The position numbers and the translations under genes were made by a program. This document shows, one piece after another, positions 44,821 to 53,930 of a stretch of DNA of 64,000 bases. Location of the stretch: positions 124,001-188,000 of the forward strand of contig CAVPVW010000005.1 of assembly GCA_963709295.1 (NCBI GenBank), in the 5' to 3' direction. How positions within the stretch are numbered: position 1 is the stretch's first letter; every line of letters starts with the position of its first letter. This DNA is from JBGPQJ01 sp963709295. GTDB lineage: Bacteria > Chloroflexota > Anaerolineae > Anaerolineales > Villigracilaceae. A model generated the notes under the pieces. It was given only the letters and a program-made list of their open reading frames with translations. It had not been told where the DNA came from and did not search any database.

Positions 44821-45801
44821 GTGAAAAACATTCCACTAAATAAGGCCGCATCTTTATATGGCTTATCAGAAGCAGAACTTCAACCATTGCGTGGTGGGCA
44901 TTTCGCCCACGTCTATGGCTTCAAACGCAATGACAGAAATTACGTCCTTCGTCTAACTCCGCCCAACGATGATGTCGATATTAATGTCCAGAAAGCGATC
45001 CTTGCCTGGATGGCCTACCTCGCTGCGTATGGCGCTTCTGTCCCTGCCCCACTGCCTTCGAAAAATGAGAATCTGGTGGAAGTCATTTCGTCACCTGAGG
45101 GGGAGTGGCTGGCGGTAGCGTTCACGCAGGCACAAGGAATTCTTTCTGAAGAAATTCCACTCGACCAGTGGGGTTATGTCCAGTTTCAGACGCTTGGAAG
45201 GTCCATCGGCAAAATTCATGCCATTGCGCGCGGCTATGTACCGTCAAAGGATGTAAGTTTTATCGATTGGGAGACTGGTGGGAATCTATTCAATCGAAAA
45301 ATTGAAAACGAGCATTGGTTGCAGGAAAGACAATCTCACTTACTGGAGCAAATCCGCGCTCTGCCGAAGCCAGCCGATGCGTACGGACTCGTCCACTGCG
45401 ACTTGCATTTTGGGAACTTCTTTGTGGAAACCCATAAGCAGATCGTCACGTTGATCGACTTCGATGACTGCGCGTACGGTTGGTTTGTGATGGATATCGC
45501 CGTTCTGCTTTTTGATATCCTGGTTCTTTACCCTGGAACGGACAAGGATGAGTACGGACAGAATTTCCTGCGCAACTTCCTGACGGGATACCTGACGGAA
45601 AACAACCTGTCCATGTTCTGGCTGGAGCAACTTCCCCTGTTTCTGAAACTGCTTGAGATCAACATCTATGATATGGTCGCAAAGTTCTATCCCGACGACG
45701 CAGGCGAGTGGGGGAAAAAGTTCATGCTTGGCAGGAAAGAACGGCTTGAAAACGATACGCCTTACATGAACTTGAATTATTCTGCGCTCGCCCCAGCCTA
45801 A
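44821..45801 (+). CDS. Aminoglycoside-phosphotransferase-like kinase
   Basis: 326 residues, GTG start. The nucleotide pocket (GGHFAHVYGFKRNDRNYVLR), Brenner motif GLVHCDLHFGNFFVE with the catalytic Asp, and IDFDDCAYGWFVMD (metal-binding Asp) define the APH/choline-kinase fold. Homology extends to homoserine kinase type II. The substrate is unknown, and this family more often phosphorylates metabolites than antibiotics. Confidence 0.88.
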   Translation: MKNIPLNKAASLYGLSEAELQPLRGGHFAHVYGFKRNDRNYVLRLTPPNDDVDINVQKAILAWMAYLAAYGASVPAPLPSKNENLVEVISSPEGEWLAVAFTQAQGILSEEIPLDQWGYVQFQTLGRSIGKIHAIARGYVPSKDVSFIDWETGGNLFNRKIENEHWLQERQSHLLEQIRALPKPADAYGLVHCDLHFGNFFVETHKQIVTLIDFDDCAYGWFVMDIAVLLFDILVLYPGTDKDEYGQNFLRNFLTGYLTENNLSMFWLEQLPLFLKLLEINIYDMVAKFYPDDAGEWGKKFMLGRKERLENDTPYMNLNYSALAPA

Positions 45802-45915
45802 GCCCCTTCCAAAAAAGAATGTAATTGGTGAAGTGTCTGAGCATACATGAAACTATTCCATGATGTTCGTGTATAATTTCACAAAATCCCAATTTCACTG
45901 GAGCTAATTTAAATT

Positions 45916-46287
45916 ATGAACTCTGCCGTGATCGTTATAAACCTTGCACTGATATTCTATTCAATTGGCGTCTGGAGTGAGAGAATCCAAGGAAGGCTAA
46001 AAGTCTGGCACACGGTTTTCTTTTGGCTTGGCCTGGTCTGCGATACTGTGGGGACGGGTATGATGTTCGAATGGGCAGGTGGGTTAACCTATGACCTGCA
46101 TGGACTTTCAGGTTTGCTTGCCATACTCCTGATGTTTGTTCACGCGATCTGGGCGACGGTTGTGCTTGCGAAGAAAGACGAAAAAATGATCGTGAATTTT
46201 CATAAATTCAGTATTTTTGTATGGCTTATCTGGTTGATCCCTTATTTCAGCCCGATGGGATTAAGGATGGTAGAGGCTGGAAAATAA
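45916..46287 (+). CDS. Small four-helix membrane protein (HsmA/TIGR03987-like)
   Basis: 123 residues with four hydrophobic segments (VIVINLALIFYSIGVW; VFFWLGLVCDTVGTGMMF; LSGLLAILLMFVHAIWATVV; FSIFVWLIWLIPYFSPMGL). Conserved His residues lie at helix edges (VWHTVFF, FVHAIWA, NFHKFS), as in small quinone- or heme-type membrane proteins. I recall this as the TIGR03987 group. The function is unknown. Confidence 0.7.
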   Translation: MNSAVIVINLALIFYSIGVWSERIQGRLKVWHTVFFWLGLVCDTVGTGMMFEWAGGLTYDLHGLSGLLAILLMFVHAIWATVVLAKKDEKMIVNFHKFSIFVWLIWLIPYFSPMGLRMVEAGK

Positions 46288-46616
46288 TCCATCTTCGTGG
46301 AGGATGATATGTCCGTGGCTTTTACTCCAGGTAATACTAAAGTCTCCACCTGACTTAGAACTCATCCTCACCGTTTCGGTTTTATGGACAGTCATTATAG
46401 TAAGGTAGGAATTTATTGAGCAAGATACTTGTGGTTGAATTCACAATTATGCCATGCTACAATACGACCAGACAGATCCTTAATAACTGACCATCGTTCC
46501 AAGACTTTTACAACGCCACCGACTCGGAAATGAATGATGTCTTGAGTAAGCATAGAAGCGAAGCCTGGAGATTTACCCTAGCTTCGCTTTTTATTTGCCA
46601 CAAGAAGAAGGGACCT
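46288..46616. other. Gene-free region with one terminator
   Basis: About 330 bp after the HsmA-like gene. Apart from the stem-loop at 46556-46594 I find no supported gene. A frame from 46530 reads through the hairpin and is unlikely to be real. Confidence 0.5.
46556..46594 (+). terminator. Rho-independent terminator
   Basis: AAGCGAAGC pairs with GCTTCGCTT across a 16-nt loop and is followed by TTTTTA. Confidence 0.65.
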
Positions 46617-46721
46617 ATGAAAAAGATAAAACTTCTTTCCAAGAGGGGAAAATCAAAAACTCGAGTCAATTTGGATAAAAAGTATCACTCCGGTCAATCG
46701 TTTGCCAATAAGGGAGGTTAA
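46617..46721 (+). CDS. Small basic peptide ORF upstream of the PKD lipoprotein
   Basis: An ATG preceded by AAGGGA opens a 34-residue Lys/Arg-rich peptide (MKKIKLLSKRGKSKTRVNLD) that ends exactly over the ribosome site (GGAGG) of the next gene. It may be a leader peptide coupling translation, or a chance ORF. Confidence 0.35.
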   Translation: MKKIKLLSKRGKSKTRVNLDKKYHSGQSFANKGG

Positions 46722-48981
46722 TAAGTTCATCAGTAATTATGTTCGATTATTAGTTCTGACACTCATATTGAGTGTACTCTTATCGTCCTGCGGTTGGAAT
46801 CCTTTAGGTATCCCCTCCAGCTTCGAGATCGAAACGACATCGGAACTTGGCCCGGAGACCCTGAGCCGGATCGAACAAATCAATGAAACCATTGCCACAG
46901 GCGTTGAGGTTGGGCCGGAAACCAGGAAAGTGATCGAGGAACTTAACCAGACGATCAGCCAGGGGATAAAGGCCGGATTTGATGATGCGACATTGCAAAG
47001 AGTGGACAACCTGCTTCGAGTTGTGGAAGACGGAGTGAAGATTGGGCTTGATGAAGATACACTTAATGCTGTCGATGATCTTCTTGATACCATTGATAAT
47101 GCCCCTGATAAGTGGGAATCCGCCGGAACCGGGATTATTCAGACTCTCGAGAATTCAGCGGGAACTGTCGCAAAGGATATGGCAGATGAAGTTAAGGGGG
47201 TGATAGAAGAAGCGCGGATTAATTCCCAGCAATTGGTAGCCACAGGTGGGACGGAGTTCCGCTGCAATGTGGATTTCATGGGCGCCAGAGCCGGTGAGAC
47301 AGCCAACGCGTTTATCGGCCGCAGCATCCTTGGCCGATTGAGAGACATCATCTCCGGCAAAGAAGACAAACCGGAAATCCCCATCCCCTGGGTCTGCCAG
47401 ATCATCCCCGATCAGATCGAGTTGACGCAGGTGGGCGACAGGCTCGTTCCAAGCAAGGAAGTGATCGGGTTGACCGGATACAACTACATCGATGCCAATC
47501 TCCCTACGGCAGTCGTTGTTGATGAGACGGGTCGTGATATCGACACAATTCAATTATTCCCTTACCGTAAAACCCCCTATGAAATCCAACTTAATGTCCA
47601 GGAAATAGATTTCAGCATTGTCCCCGATCGCTCGAGAATCGAATTTCGCTGGCCTAATGTCGATGACCGGTGTGCAATCGCCCTCCTTTTGCCCCAGAAG
47701 CCTGGACCAACTGCAGATTTCAAGGTCGATATGCGTAGCGGAACAGCTCCTTTAGCAGTTGCATTCACAGACCTTTCAACAGGAGATCCAACGAGTTGGA
47801 AATGGGAATTCGGTGACGGAGAAACCTCCACTGTTCAAAATCCAAGTTACATCTATGAGAGACCGGGGTCGTACACAGTCAAACTAACGGCTACGAATGC
47901 GCAAGGGTCGAATATGGCTATAAAGGATGGCTATATTATTGTGAGCGAGCCCTTGCCCAAGCCGGAGCCGGATTTTAAAGTTGATCGGCGCACAGGCACG
48001 GCTCCATTACAAGTCCTATTCACAGATCTTTCCAAAGACAATCCAACGAGCTGGTTATGGGATTTTGGTGACGGCGGAATTTCTAATGCTCAAAATCCAA
48101 TCCATACCTACGCCAATCCGGGAACCTATAATGTCACGCTGACTGCTGCCAATGAACAAGGTTCCAAATCCAAAACCTATCCTGAATTTATCATTGTCAC
48201 TTCCTTGCCGCCAACTGCAATACCCCCGACTGCTTCCTTTACCTGGCAAGACTTGTCTACCACCCTTGAATGGCGTGTGCAATTCGTTGATCAGTCTTTG
48301 GGCAACCCAACAAGTTGGAAATGGGAATTTGGGGACGGAAAGACTTCCACTGAAATGAATCCCAGCCATGTTTACAGTGCGGGAGGACCGTATACAGTAA
48401 AGCTGACTGTCACAACTGCCCCGTCCGCATCTGATACTGATCAACAGGAGATTGTTGTAAAACGACCCTGGGCGGTGGTGAGTAAAATAGGACCTTTTGA
48501 TGGACCATTTGGTGATTGGGGTGCTGAGGAAAGATGTCCAGACGGGCAGTGGGTATTTGGGGTCTCGCTCCGGGTGGAAAGTTCACAGGGAGGCGGTGAT
48601 GACACAGCCCTAAATGGCATCCGCCTTTCATGTGGAACACCCTCTTATCCTCTGGAAATATCATCATCGGTCGGCAATTGGGGAAATTGGTCTACATTGG
48701 CAAAATGCACGAATGGTTTTATTTCAGGCGCGCGATTGAGAATTGAACCTCGTCAAGGGGGCGGTGATGATACCGGCGCTGTTGATGCCGAATTCTTCTG
48801 CCAGGATGGGCAAACCCTGGGAGGTGACCTTCACTTTTCCTGGGGAGAATGGAAGGAAAGACAAACCTGCACACCCGGTACGGCGATCTGCGGGATTAGG
48901 ACGAAGGTTGAAGGATCTCAAGGTGGCGGTGACGACACTGCATTTAATGATGCCGAATTCACTTGTTGCTGGTTACCTTAG
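46702..48981 (+). CDS. Secreted lipoprotein with three PKD domains and VMO-I-like repeats
   Basis: The N-terminus is a lipoprotein signal (LLVLTLILSVLLSSCG), followed by an acidic helical region. Three PKD domains lie at about residues 335-580, each with the WxFGDG core (WKWEFGDGETST, WLWDFGDGGISN, WKWEFGDGKTST). The last about 150 residues contain three repeats of the vitelline-membrane-outer-layer-I type, built on WGxWxxxxxC and QGGGDDTA. Start: no normal codon lies at the right distance from GGAGG (46713-46717); TTG at 46702 lies before it, so a start-codon error is possible. It is probably an adhesin or carbohydrate-binding surface protein. Confidence 0.78.
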   Translation: MPIREVNKFISNYVRLLVLTLILSVLLSSCGWNPLGIPSSFEIETTSELGPETLSRIEQINETIATGVEVGPETRKVIEELNQTISQGIKAGFDDATLQRVDNLLRVVEDGVKIGLDEDTLNAVDDLLDTIDNAPDKWESAGTGIIQTLENSAGTVAKDMADEVKGVIEEARINSQQLVATGGTEFRCNVDFMGARAGETANAFIGRSILGRLRDIISGKEDKPEIPIPWVCQIIPDQIELTQVGDRLVPSKEVIGLTGYNYIDANLPTAVVVDETGRDIDTIQLFPYRKTPYEIQLNVQEIDFSIVPDRSRIEFRWPNVDDRCAIALLLPQKPGPTADFKVDMRSGTAPLAVAFTDLSTGDPTSWKWEFGDGETSTVQNPSYIYERPGSYTVKLTATNAQGSNMAIKDGYIIVSEPLPKPEPDFKVDRRTGTAPLQVLFTDLSKDNPTSWLWDFGDGGISNAQNPIHTYANPGTYNVTLTAANEQGSKSKTYPEFIIVTSLPPTAIPPTASFTWQDLSTTLEWRVQFVDQSLGNPTSWKWEFGDGKTSTEMNPSHVYSAGGPYTVKLTVTTAPSASDTDQQEIVVKRPWAVVSKIGPFDGPFGDWGAEERCPDGQWVFGVSLRVESSQGGGDDTALNGIRLSCGTPSYPLEISSSVGNWGNWSTLAKCTNGFISGARLRIEPRQGGGDDTGAVDAEFFCQDGQTLGGDLHFSWGEWKERQTCTPGTAICGIRTKVEGSQGGGDDTAFNDAEFTCCWLP

Positions 48982-49288
48982 CAAAGCGCCCCAATTAAGT
49001 AGGAGACCTGTCCTGGCCGCTTTTTACTTGCGACATCCAATACTAGTGTGATCGGCACAACCGCAGAAATAAAAAAGCGAGCCATTGGCTCGCTTTTTTA
49101 CATGACGATATGCCTTTCGAAGGTAATTTGCACATCTAATTTCCCGGCAGGGGACAGGGGAGGGATTGAATCGCCCAAGTGGCCGATATTGCTGTACAGC
49201 GATTGGTTGCACTCGGATGCAAACCAATTCCGCGACTTGTAGGTGCGTAATAGTTTCAAGGTATAATTCATGAAATCGGAGAAGTTAT
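48982..49288. other. Intergenic region between two lipoprotein genes
   Basis: About 307 bp, holding the bidirectional terminator at 49071-49099 and, next to the following gene, the Shine-Dalgarno GGAGAAG. No other structure is seen. Confidence 0.5.
49071..49099. terminator. Bidirectional Rho-independent terminator
   Basis: AAAAAAGCGAGCC, loop ATT, then GGCTCGCTTTTTT, with both A and T runs, after the PKD lipoprotein gene. Confidence 0.85.
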
Positions 49289-51020
49289 ATGAAATCAATC
49301 AAATTTACTCTTTTATTGATTTTCCTAATCCTGTTTTCTTTATCATGTGCTGCCCTCTCCCGAGTCTGTCACAAATGGCTTTGGTTTTGGCGGCGCAACG
49401 ACAGGGTTCACCGCCGAAGCGCCTCCCTACGGCAGCGTAAAATTAAAATGGGATAGCGTGGAAGGTGCTGATATATACCTCCTCGAGCATCGGCTGGATG
49501 GAAAGAAAACCTTTTTCCCCGTAATGGCATTAAATGCGGCTCAAACAGATTACGAAGACTTTATGGCTCCGAAGGACAGCAAGCTGACGTATCGCCTGCA
49601 AACCTTTACGGATGGCAAACCGGGAGGGTACAGTACAGTAAGTGTGACCACAGCGGATGTCCTGCCGAATCCGCTGACGGTGCAGGCGACCTTTGCAGAA
49701 GATCAAATGGTGACCCAATCCATCGGACCCGATGGCGGAAACATAAGCCTGACGGATCAGAACGGGGTGCTCTATGAGTTAGAGGTCCCCGCCAGCGCCG
49801 TTCAGGCATCCACGGACTTTACTCTGACTCCGGTTACGGATGTCCAGGGCTGGCCGCTGGATGGTCCCAACCTGGGTTCGGTGCGCATCGGACCGGAAGG
49901 CCTTGATCTTTATGATAATCTTACTTTAACCATCACCCTGCCAGATGGATTTCCCAAGGATGGCACAATCCCGGTTGGGTACGGTTTCGATGGGACCGGA
50001 GATGAATTCCACATTTTCCCAGCAGGCGTTACAGAGAATGGAACAAGCATACAGTCTGTGAAAAAATCCGGGACGCAGGGCGTGGGGACTGGCAGCAAAA
50101 TAAAGATCATTGAATTCGCAGTTAAACACTGGGTGACACAATTCGGCGTGAACCTAAGTCAATTGCTGGTGGCCCAGCAGCTGGCGGATGCCGATTTACC
50201 TCCTCTGCCGGCGGATTTCCCCTCCACTGTAAATGCTATTTTCCAAAATACCGATGCTTTGTACATACAACGGGAAATGGATAACCTTGCAGCCCAGATA
50301 ACAAATGATGAAAAGGAAAAAATAACGGATTGTGAAAGCGCATTGATTTGGTACGATTACACAAGTGATTTGCTGGGTCGGGCGGGCAATCCTGTGAACC
50401 TCGAATATTTTCAATCAACCAATACTCAGGATTTAATGGAATCTTTGAATGATGCTTTGACGAACGTCATTACAACCGGAATTTCTGAATGCGAAAACTC
50501 CCAGCCAGGGAATCCGCCGGAGGGGCGCAATTGCCTGCAAGAATTAATGACGAAGCTCCAGATCGATTCGGAAAAGACAAATGGATTAATTTCGGTTCCG
50601 AGTGGAGATTTCGATCCCTCCGACCTGCAGGGGTTTCAGGAAACACTGAAAAATAGCTGCAGTAATCCCGCATACCGATTAATGTATGTTGAGCTCCTCG
50701 GAGGAACACTATCTCCTGATCCTATTTGTGATCTCACAAAGCCTTTTTCCTTCACAATGAATGTTGAAGGGGTTGATATGATCATGACGTGGACTCCGCC
50801 GGGAACTATCAATCAGCATGTATCGGTAGAGGGTTGCACGGGAGATTGGAACGGAACTTACACTTCCCAGGCATCTGAAGATGGTTCTGTGGTGACGCTT
50901 GACTTCTCAATCCCGGAAGTGATCGTATCTTGTCCGGATTCTCTCACTTTTTCGTATCCGGTCCCCGCCATGTTTACTTCAATACAACTCGTGGCAGACC
51001 CATCCGCGTCATGTCCGTAA
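49289..51020 (+). CDS. Lipoprotein with Fn3-like and ZU5-like domains (frameshift after signal peptide)
   Basis: The ATG at 49289 follows GGAGAAG. It encodes a lipoprotein signal (MKSIKFTLLLIFLILFSLSC plus AA). The mature part is in another frame from about 49350, which is open to 51020. It has a beta-rich Fn3-like region (GSVKLKWDSVEGADIYLLEH) and then a ZU5-like domain (IGPDGGNISLTDQNGVLYEL). A long Cys-poor helical region follows, and a C-terminal beta domain (MIMTWTPPGTINQHVSV) ends with Cys-Pro. One base lost or two gained near 49355-49375 explains the break. It is probably surface-anchored; the ligand is unknown. Confidence 0.72.
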
Positions 51021-51032
51021 AAAATAAATAGC

Positions 51033-51076
51033 AAATTGCCCTCTCTCAGGTTTTCACGGGGAGAGGGCAATTTTAT
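51033..51076. terminator. Bidirectional Rho-independent terminator
   Basis: AAATTGCCCTCTC pairs with GAGAGGGCAATTT over a 13-nt loop, between convergent genes (lipoprotein, plus; histidine kinase, minus). Confidence 0.85.
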
Positions 51077-51109
51077 TATTTCAGTTGATGAAAAAGTGTG
51101 TTCTTATTT

Positions 51110-53040
51110 TTAAGGGGATGAGTTCTTCTCAGCGACCAGCGGCAGACTGACCGTAAAGCGTGTGCCTGTTCCCGCAGTACTGTGTACTGAAATCCACCCG
51201 CCCAGCCGGGTGACCAGGTCTTTGACGATGGTCAATCCCAACCCGGTCCCTTCGCGCTCGAACTCCTTGGCATTTGGCGCGCGGTAGAACTCTTCAAAGA
51301 GATGGACCATCGCTTCATCAGGAATGCCAATTCCAGTGTCTTCCACCGCAATTCTTGCATCCTCCCCGATTTGTGAGAGAGTAACCGTCACCTTGCCCCG
51401 CTGCGGGGTGTATTTCACTGCGTTTCCAAGTAGATTATTGAAAATGCGGTCCAGCGAATCGGGAGAAGCCATGACTTTGCAGGGAATATTTTCTTGATAT
51501 TTCCACTCGAGCGTGATGTCTTTCTCGCTGGCGGGTGCCGTGAAGCGATCCACCACCCGCTGTAATAACCTCGTGAACGGGGGTGACTTCGGTGGCCTCC
51601 TGCGATTTCAAGTTTACCTTGCCGGCGGCGAGGTCCAACAGGTCATCGATTAGTTTTTGGAGAAAGTCGACACGTTTGATTGCCCGGTCGATGAGATCTT
51701 TTTGCTGTTCATTTATTTCGCCGGTATACCCGGCTGTGATCGTACGCAATAGGCTGCGCGCCACACTGACAGGGGAACGCAGCTCGTGCGTTATCGTCCG
51801 GATGAAATTGCTTTTTGTTGCATCCAGGGCTTCCATGGCCTGGTAGGCAAGTGCGTTCTCAATGGCGATGCTGCCCTGGGCAGCGATGGCCGTCAGGAAG
51901 ACCTCATCGTCCTGTGTGAATCTGTCCCGCTCGTGAGAATAGGCGCGCAGAATCCCCAAGGGTCCATTCTTGCCCATTAGAGGCGCTGACAGAAGGGAAA
52001 GAATCCCCTCCTGCACAGTCCATTCCGGATATTGCAGCAGGGAGGTGCTGGTCACGTCCGGAATATTAACCACCTTTCCGGAGAGCACTTCACGAGCCAG
52101 TACATTGGTCTCCAGTTCAATGGGTCCTTTGTCCAGGTAGGCCTGGCTGAGACCGAAAACCGCGACAGGTTCGAGCCGTTCACTGCCATCGGCAAGCAGG
52201 CGGATGGAACAGGCGCGGACTTGCATCACCTCGGAAGTGGTTTTGACCAACCTGTCCAGGACCTGCTGAAGGTCAAGCGAAGAACTGATGGTTTGGGCGC
52301 TGTCGTTTAACGCCTGGAGCCGCGTGGTGGCCACTTGCAGGCTTTCCGTCAACAGAACGACTTCCTCTTCATGCTGCCTGAGCCGTTTTTGGATGGTGGA
52401 TACCACAAAGACGGTGGTTAAACATGTGAACCCAAAGAAGACAAGGATGCCAAGGACGAAAAGGTTATTTTGATACAGAGGATAATTGAGATATCCCTCG
52501 ATAAAATAATGGGGCAGAATGGAGAAATACTCCAATCCGGCCACAAGCGACACCAACCCGATGGCGAGGATGGTGAAGCCAAAAGCGGTCACCTGGGTGA
52601 AGAAGATGGACGCAATGATGATATGGAAAATAAAAAAGAAAATGACCGGGCTTTCAATCCCTCCCGAGAAATGGATCAGGAGGATCATGGCCACCCAGTC
52701 AAAACCCACCTGAACGAAAGCCAGTTTGCGGTAGGATTCGACCGATGCGTTTGTTTTTCTTAAAATGCCGATTGATCAGGTAAAAAACGATGTTGTAAAG
52801 AAAGACGATGCCGCCGATAATCATCAGCGGCACAAAAGGAAATTCGAGACGGAAACTCAAGGAGACAAACCAGACCGTAGCAATGACCCCCAGGCTTGCG
52901 ATCCAGCGTAATCGGATCAGCCATGCTACGCTGTCCACCAGTTCTTCATCGATCAGCACACGACGTCCCGCCGCAGATTCATTTGGACGGGGAGGCAGTC
53001 CTGCGTTCGGCGAAGAACCACCCTGAACAGGTGTGCCCAT
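51110..53040 (-). CDS. Membrane-bound sensor histidine kinase with GAF domain (two frameshifts)
   Basis: The first frame (53040-52699) starts with IDEELVDSVAWLIRLRWIAS and two membrane helices. Near 52725 it passes to a second frame (VGFDWVAMILLIHF) with further helices and a coiled coil. Then come a GAF domain (VRACSIRLLADGSERLEPVA), HisKA with the phospho-acceptor His in THELRSPVSVARSL, and the start of the ATPase. Near 51560 a third frame supplies NNLLGNAVKYTP, DTGIGIP and GTGLGLTI, the N, G1 and G2 boxes. Restored length is about 640. It directly follows a response regulator and the hydrogenase operon, so hydrogen or redox sensing is plausible but unproven. Confidence 0.82.
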
Positions 53041-53046
53041 TACTCG

Positions 53047-53448
53047 TTATTCGCCCAATAATTCTCGTACCGTCTTCAGAAGCACATCCGGATCAACAGG
53101 TTTTTCCAGGAATACCTGCACTGGAAGATATGCCGAGTCAGGTGAAAACCGCATCGGCGTGGTGGAATGGATGGCTGTAAGCATGATGATGGGGATATTT
53201 TTGAAATCTTTGAATTCAGATTCCGGGCTGGGGTCGTGAAGGGCCAGTGCAAATTGGAAGCCGGCGGTAGTGGAATCCATCATGACATCGAGGACGATCA
53301 AATCCGGTTTTATCTTTTTCACCGCGGCCAGTCCATCGGCAAAGTTTGCTGCTTCGGAGACCTGGTAACCGGCAGATTCAAGCGGCAGCTTGGATGTCAG
53401 TCGAATATCCGGATCGTCATCAACAAGAAGAATGCGTTTAGGGTTCAT
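53047..53448 (-). CDS. Response regulator receiver protein
   Basis: 133 residues, a single REC domain: VDDDPDIRL (acidic pocket), the phospho-acceptor Asp in LIVLDVMMD, and the conserved Lys in FLEKPVD. There is no DNA-binding domain, so it relays by protein contact or phosphotransfer. A longer insertion after the phosphorylation site (STTAGFQFALALHDPSPESE) is unusual. It lies 18 bp after the hydrogenase protease and 6 bp before the kinase. Confidence 0.9.
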   Translation of the reverse strand: MNPKRILLVDDDPDIRLTSKLPLESAGYQVSEAANFADGLAAVKKIKPDLIVLDVMMDSTTAGFQFALALHDPSPESEFKDFKNIPIIMLTAIHSTTPMRFSPDSAYLPVQVFLEKPVDPDVLLKTVRELLGE

Positions 53449-53466
53449 GGTGCTCTCTTTTCTCAG

Positions 53467-53928
53467 CTACATGGCGTACTTGTTTAGTATGTTTTTTACC
53501 AGGTCGGGGAGGTTTGCGCTGACCGCCGGGCTCAACGTCATGCCATGGTCTGTGGTCTCAGGTTCAATTCCATAAAGGGTGAGTTGGGGTGGAAGCAGGT
53601 CCAATGCCTCGGCAAGTGCCAGTCCGCTGGCGAGGTCGGCATCATGAAGTGAGATTGCTCCTTCGCTGGAAGTGAAACGGACATCGCCGGCATCGAAACA
53701 TTGCCATTCGCCGGGTTTTAATCCCATCTGCATGGCATCCACGATCACCACCGACGGCCAGTCCTTGATCCATTCGACCAATGTCCAGCCCGGTGTGGCG
53801 GCGTCCTTGACGGTGATATTCGGATGCAGATTTTCTTCGGCGAGCATCCGCACCGCTTCGATTCCGGCACCGTCATCCCCCATCAGGGGATTACCAACTC
53901 CAAGAATGAGTGTCCGCTCAGGAGCCAT
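53467..53928 (-). CDS. Hydrogenase maturation protease (HyaD/HycI family)
   Basis: 153 residues: LILGVGNPLMGDDGAG carries the nickel-sensing Glu/Asp region, VVIVDAMQMG the second Asp, and SLHDADLASGLALAE the conserved His. It removes the C-terminal peptide of the large subunit after nickel insertion. The immediately upstream hydA keeps such a peptide (after DPCISCSVH), so this is its dedicated protease. Two bases separate the genes. Confidence 0.92.
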   Translation of the reverse strand: MAPERTLILGVGNPLMGDDGAGIEAVRMLAEENLHPNITVKDAATPGWTLVEWIKDWPSVVIVDAMQMGLKPGEWQCFDAGDVRFTSSEGAISLHDADLASGLALAEALDLLPPQLTLYGIEPETTDHGMTLSPAVSANLPDLVKNILNKYAM

Positions 53929-53930
53929 GG

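Noticed and set aside
46530..46721. 63-codon frame starting before the terminator at 46556-46594
   Set aside because: It reads through a terminator hairpin; only the inner ATG at 46617 has a ribosome site.
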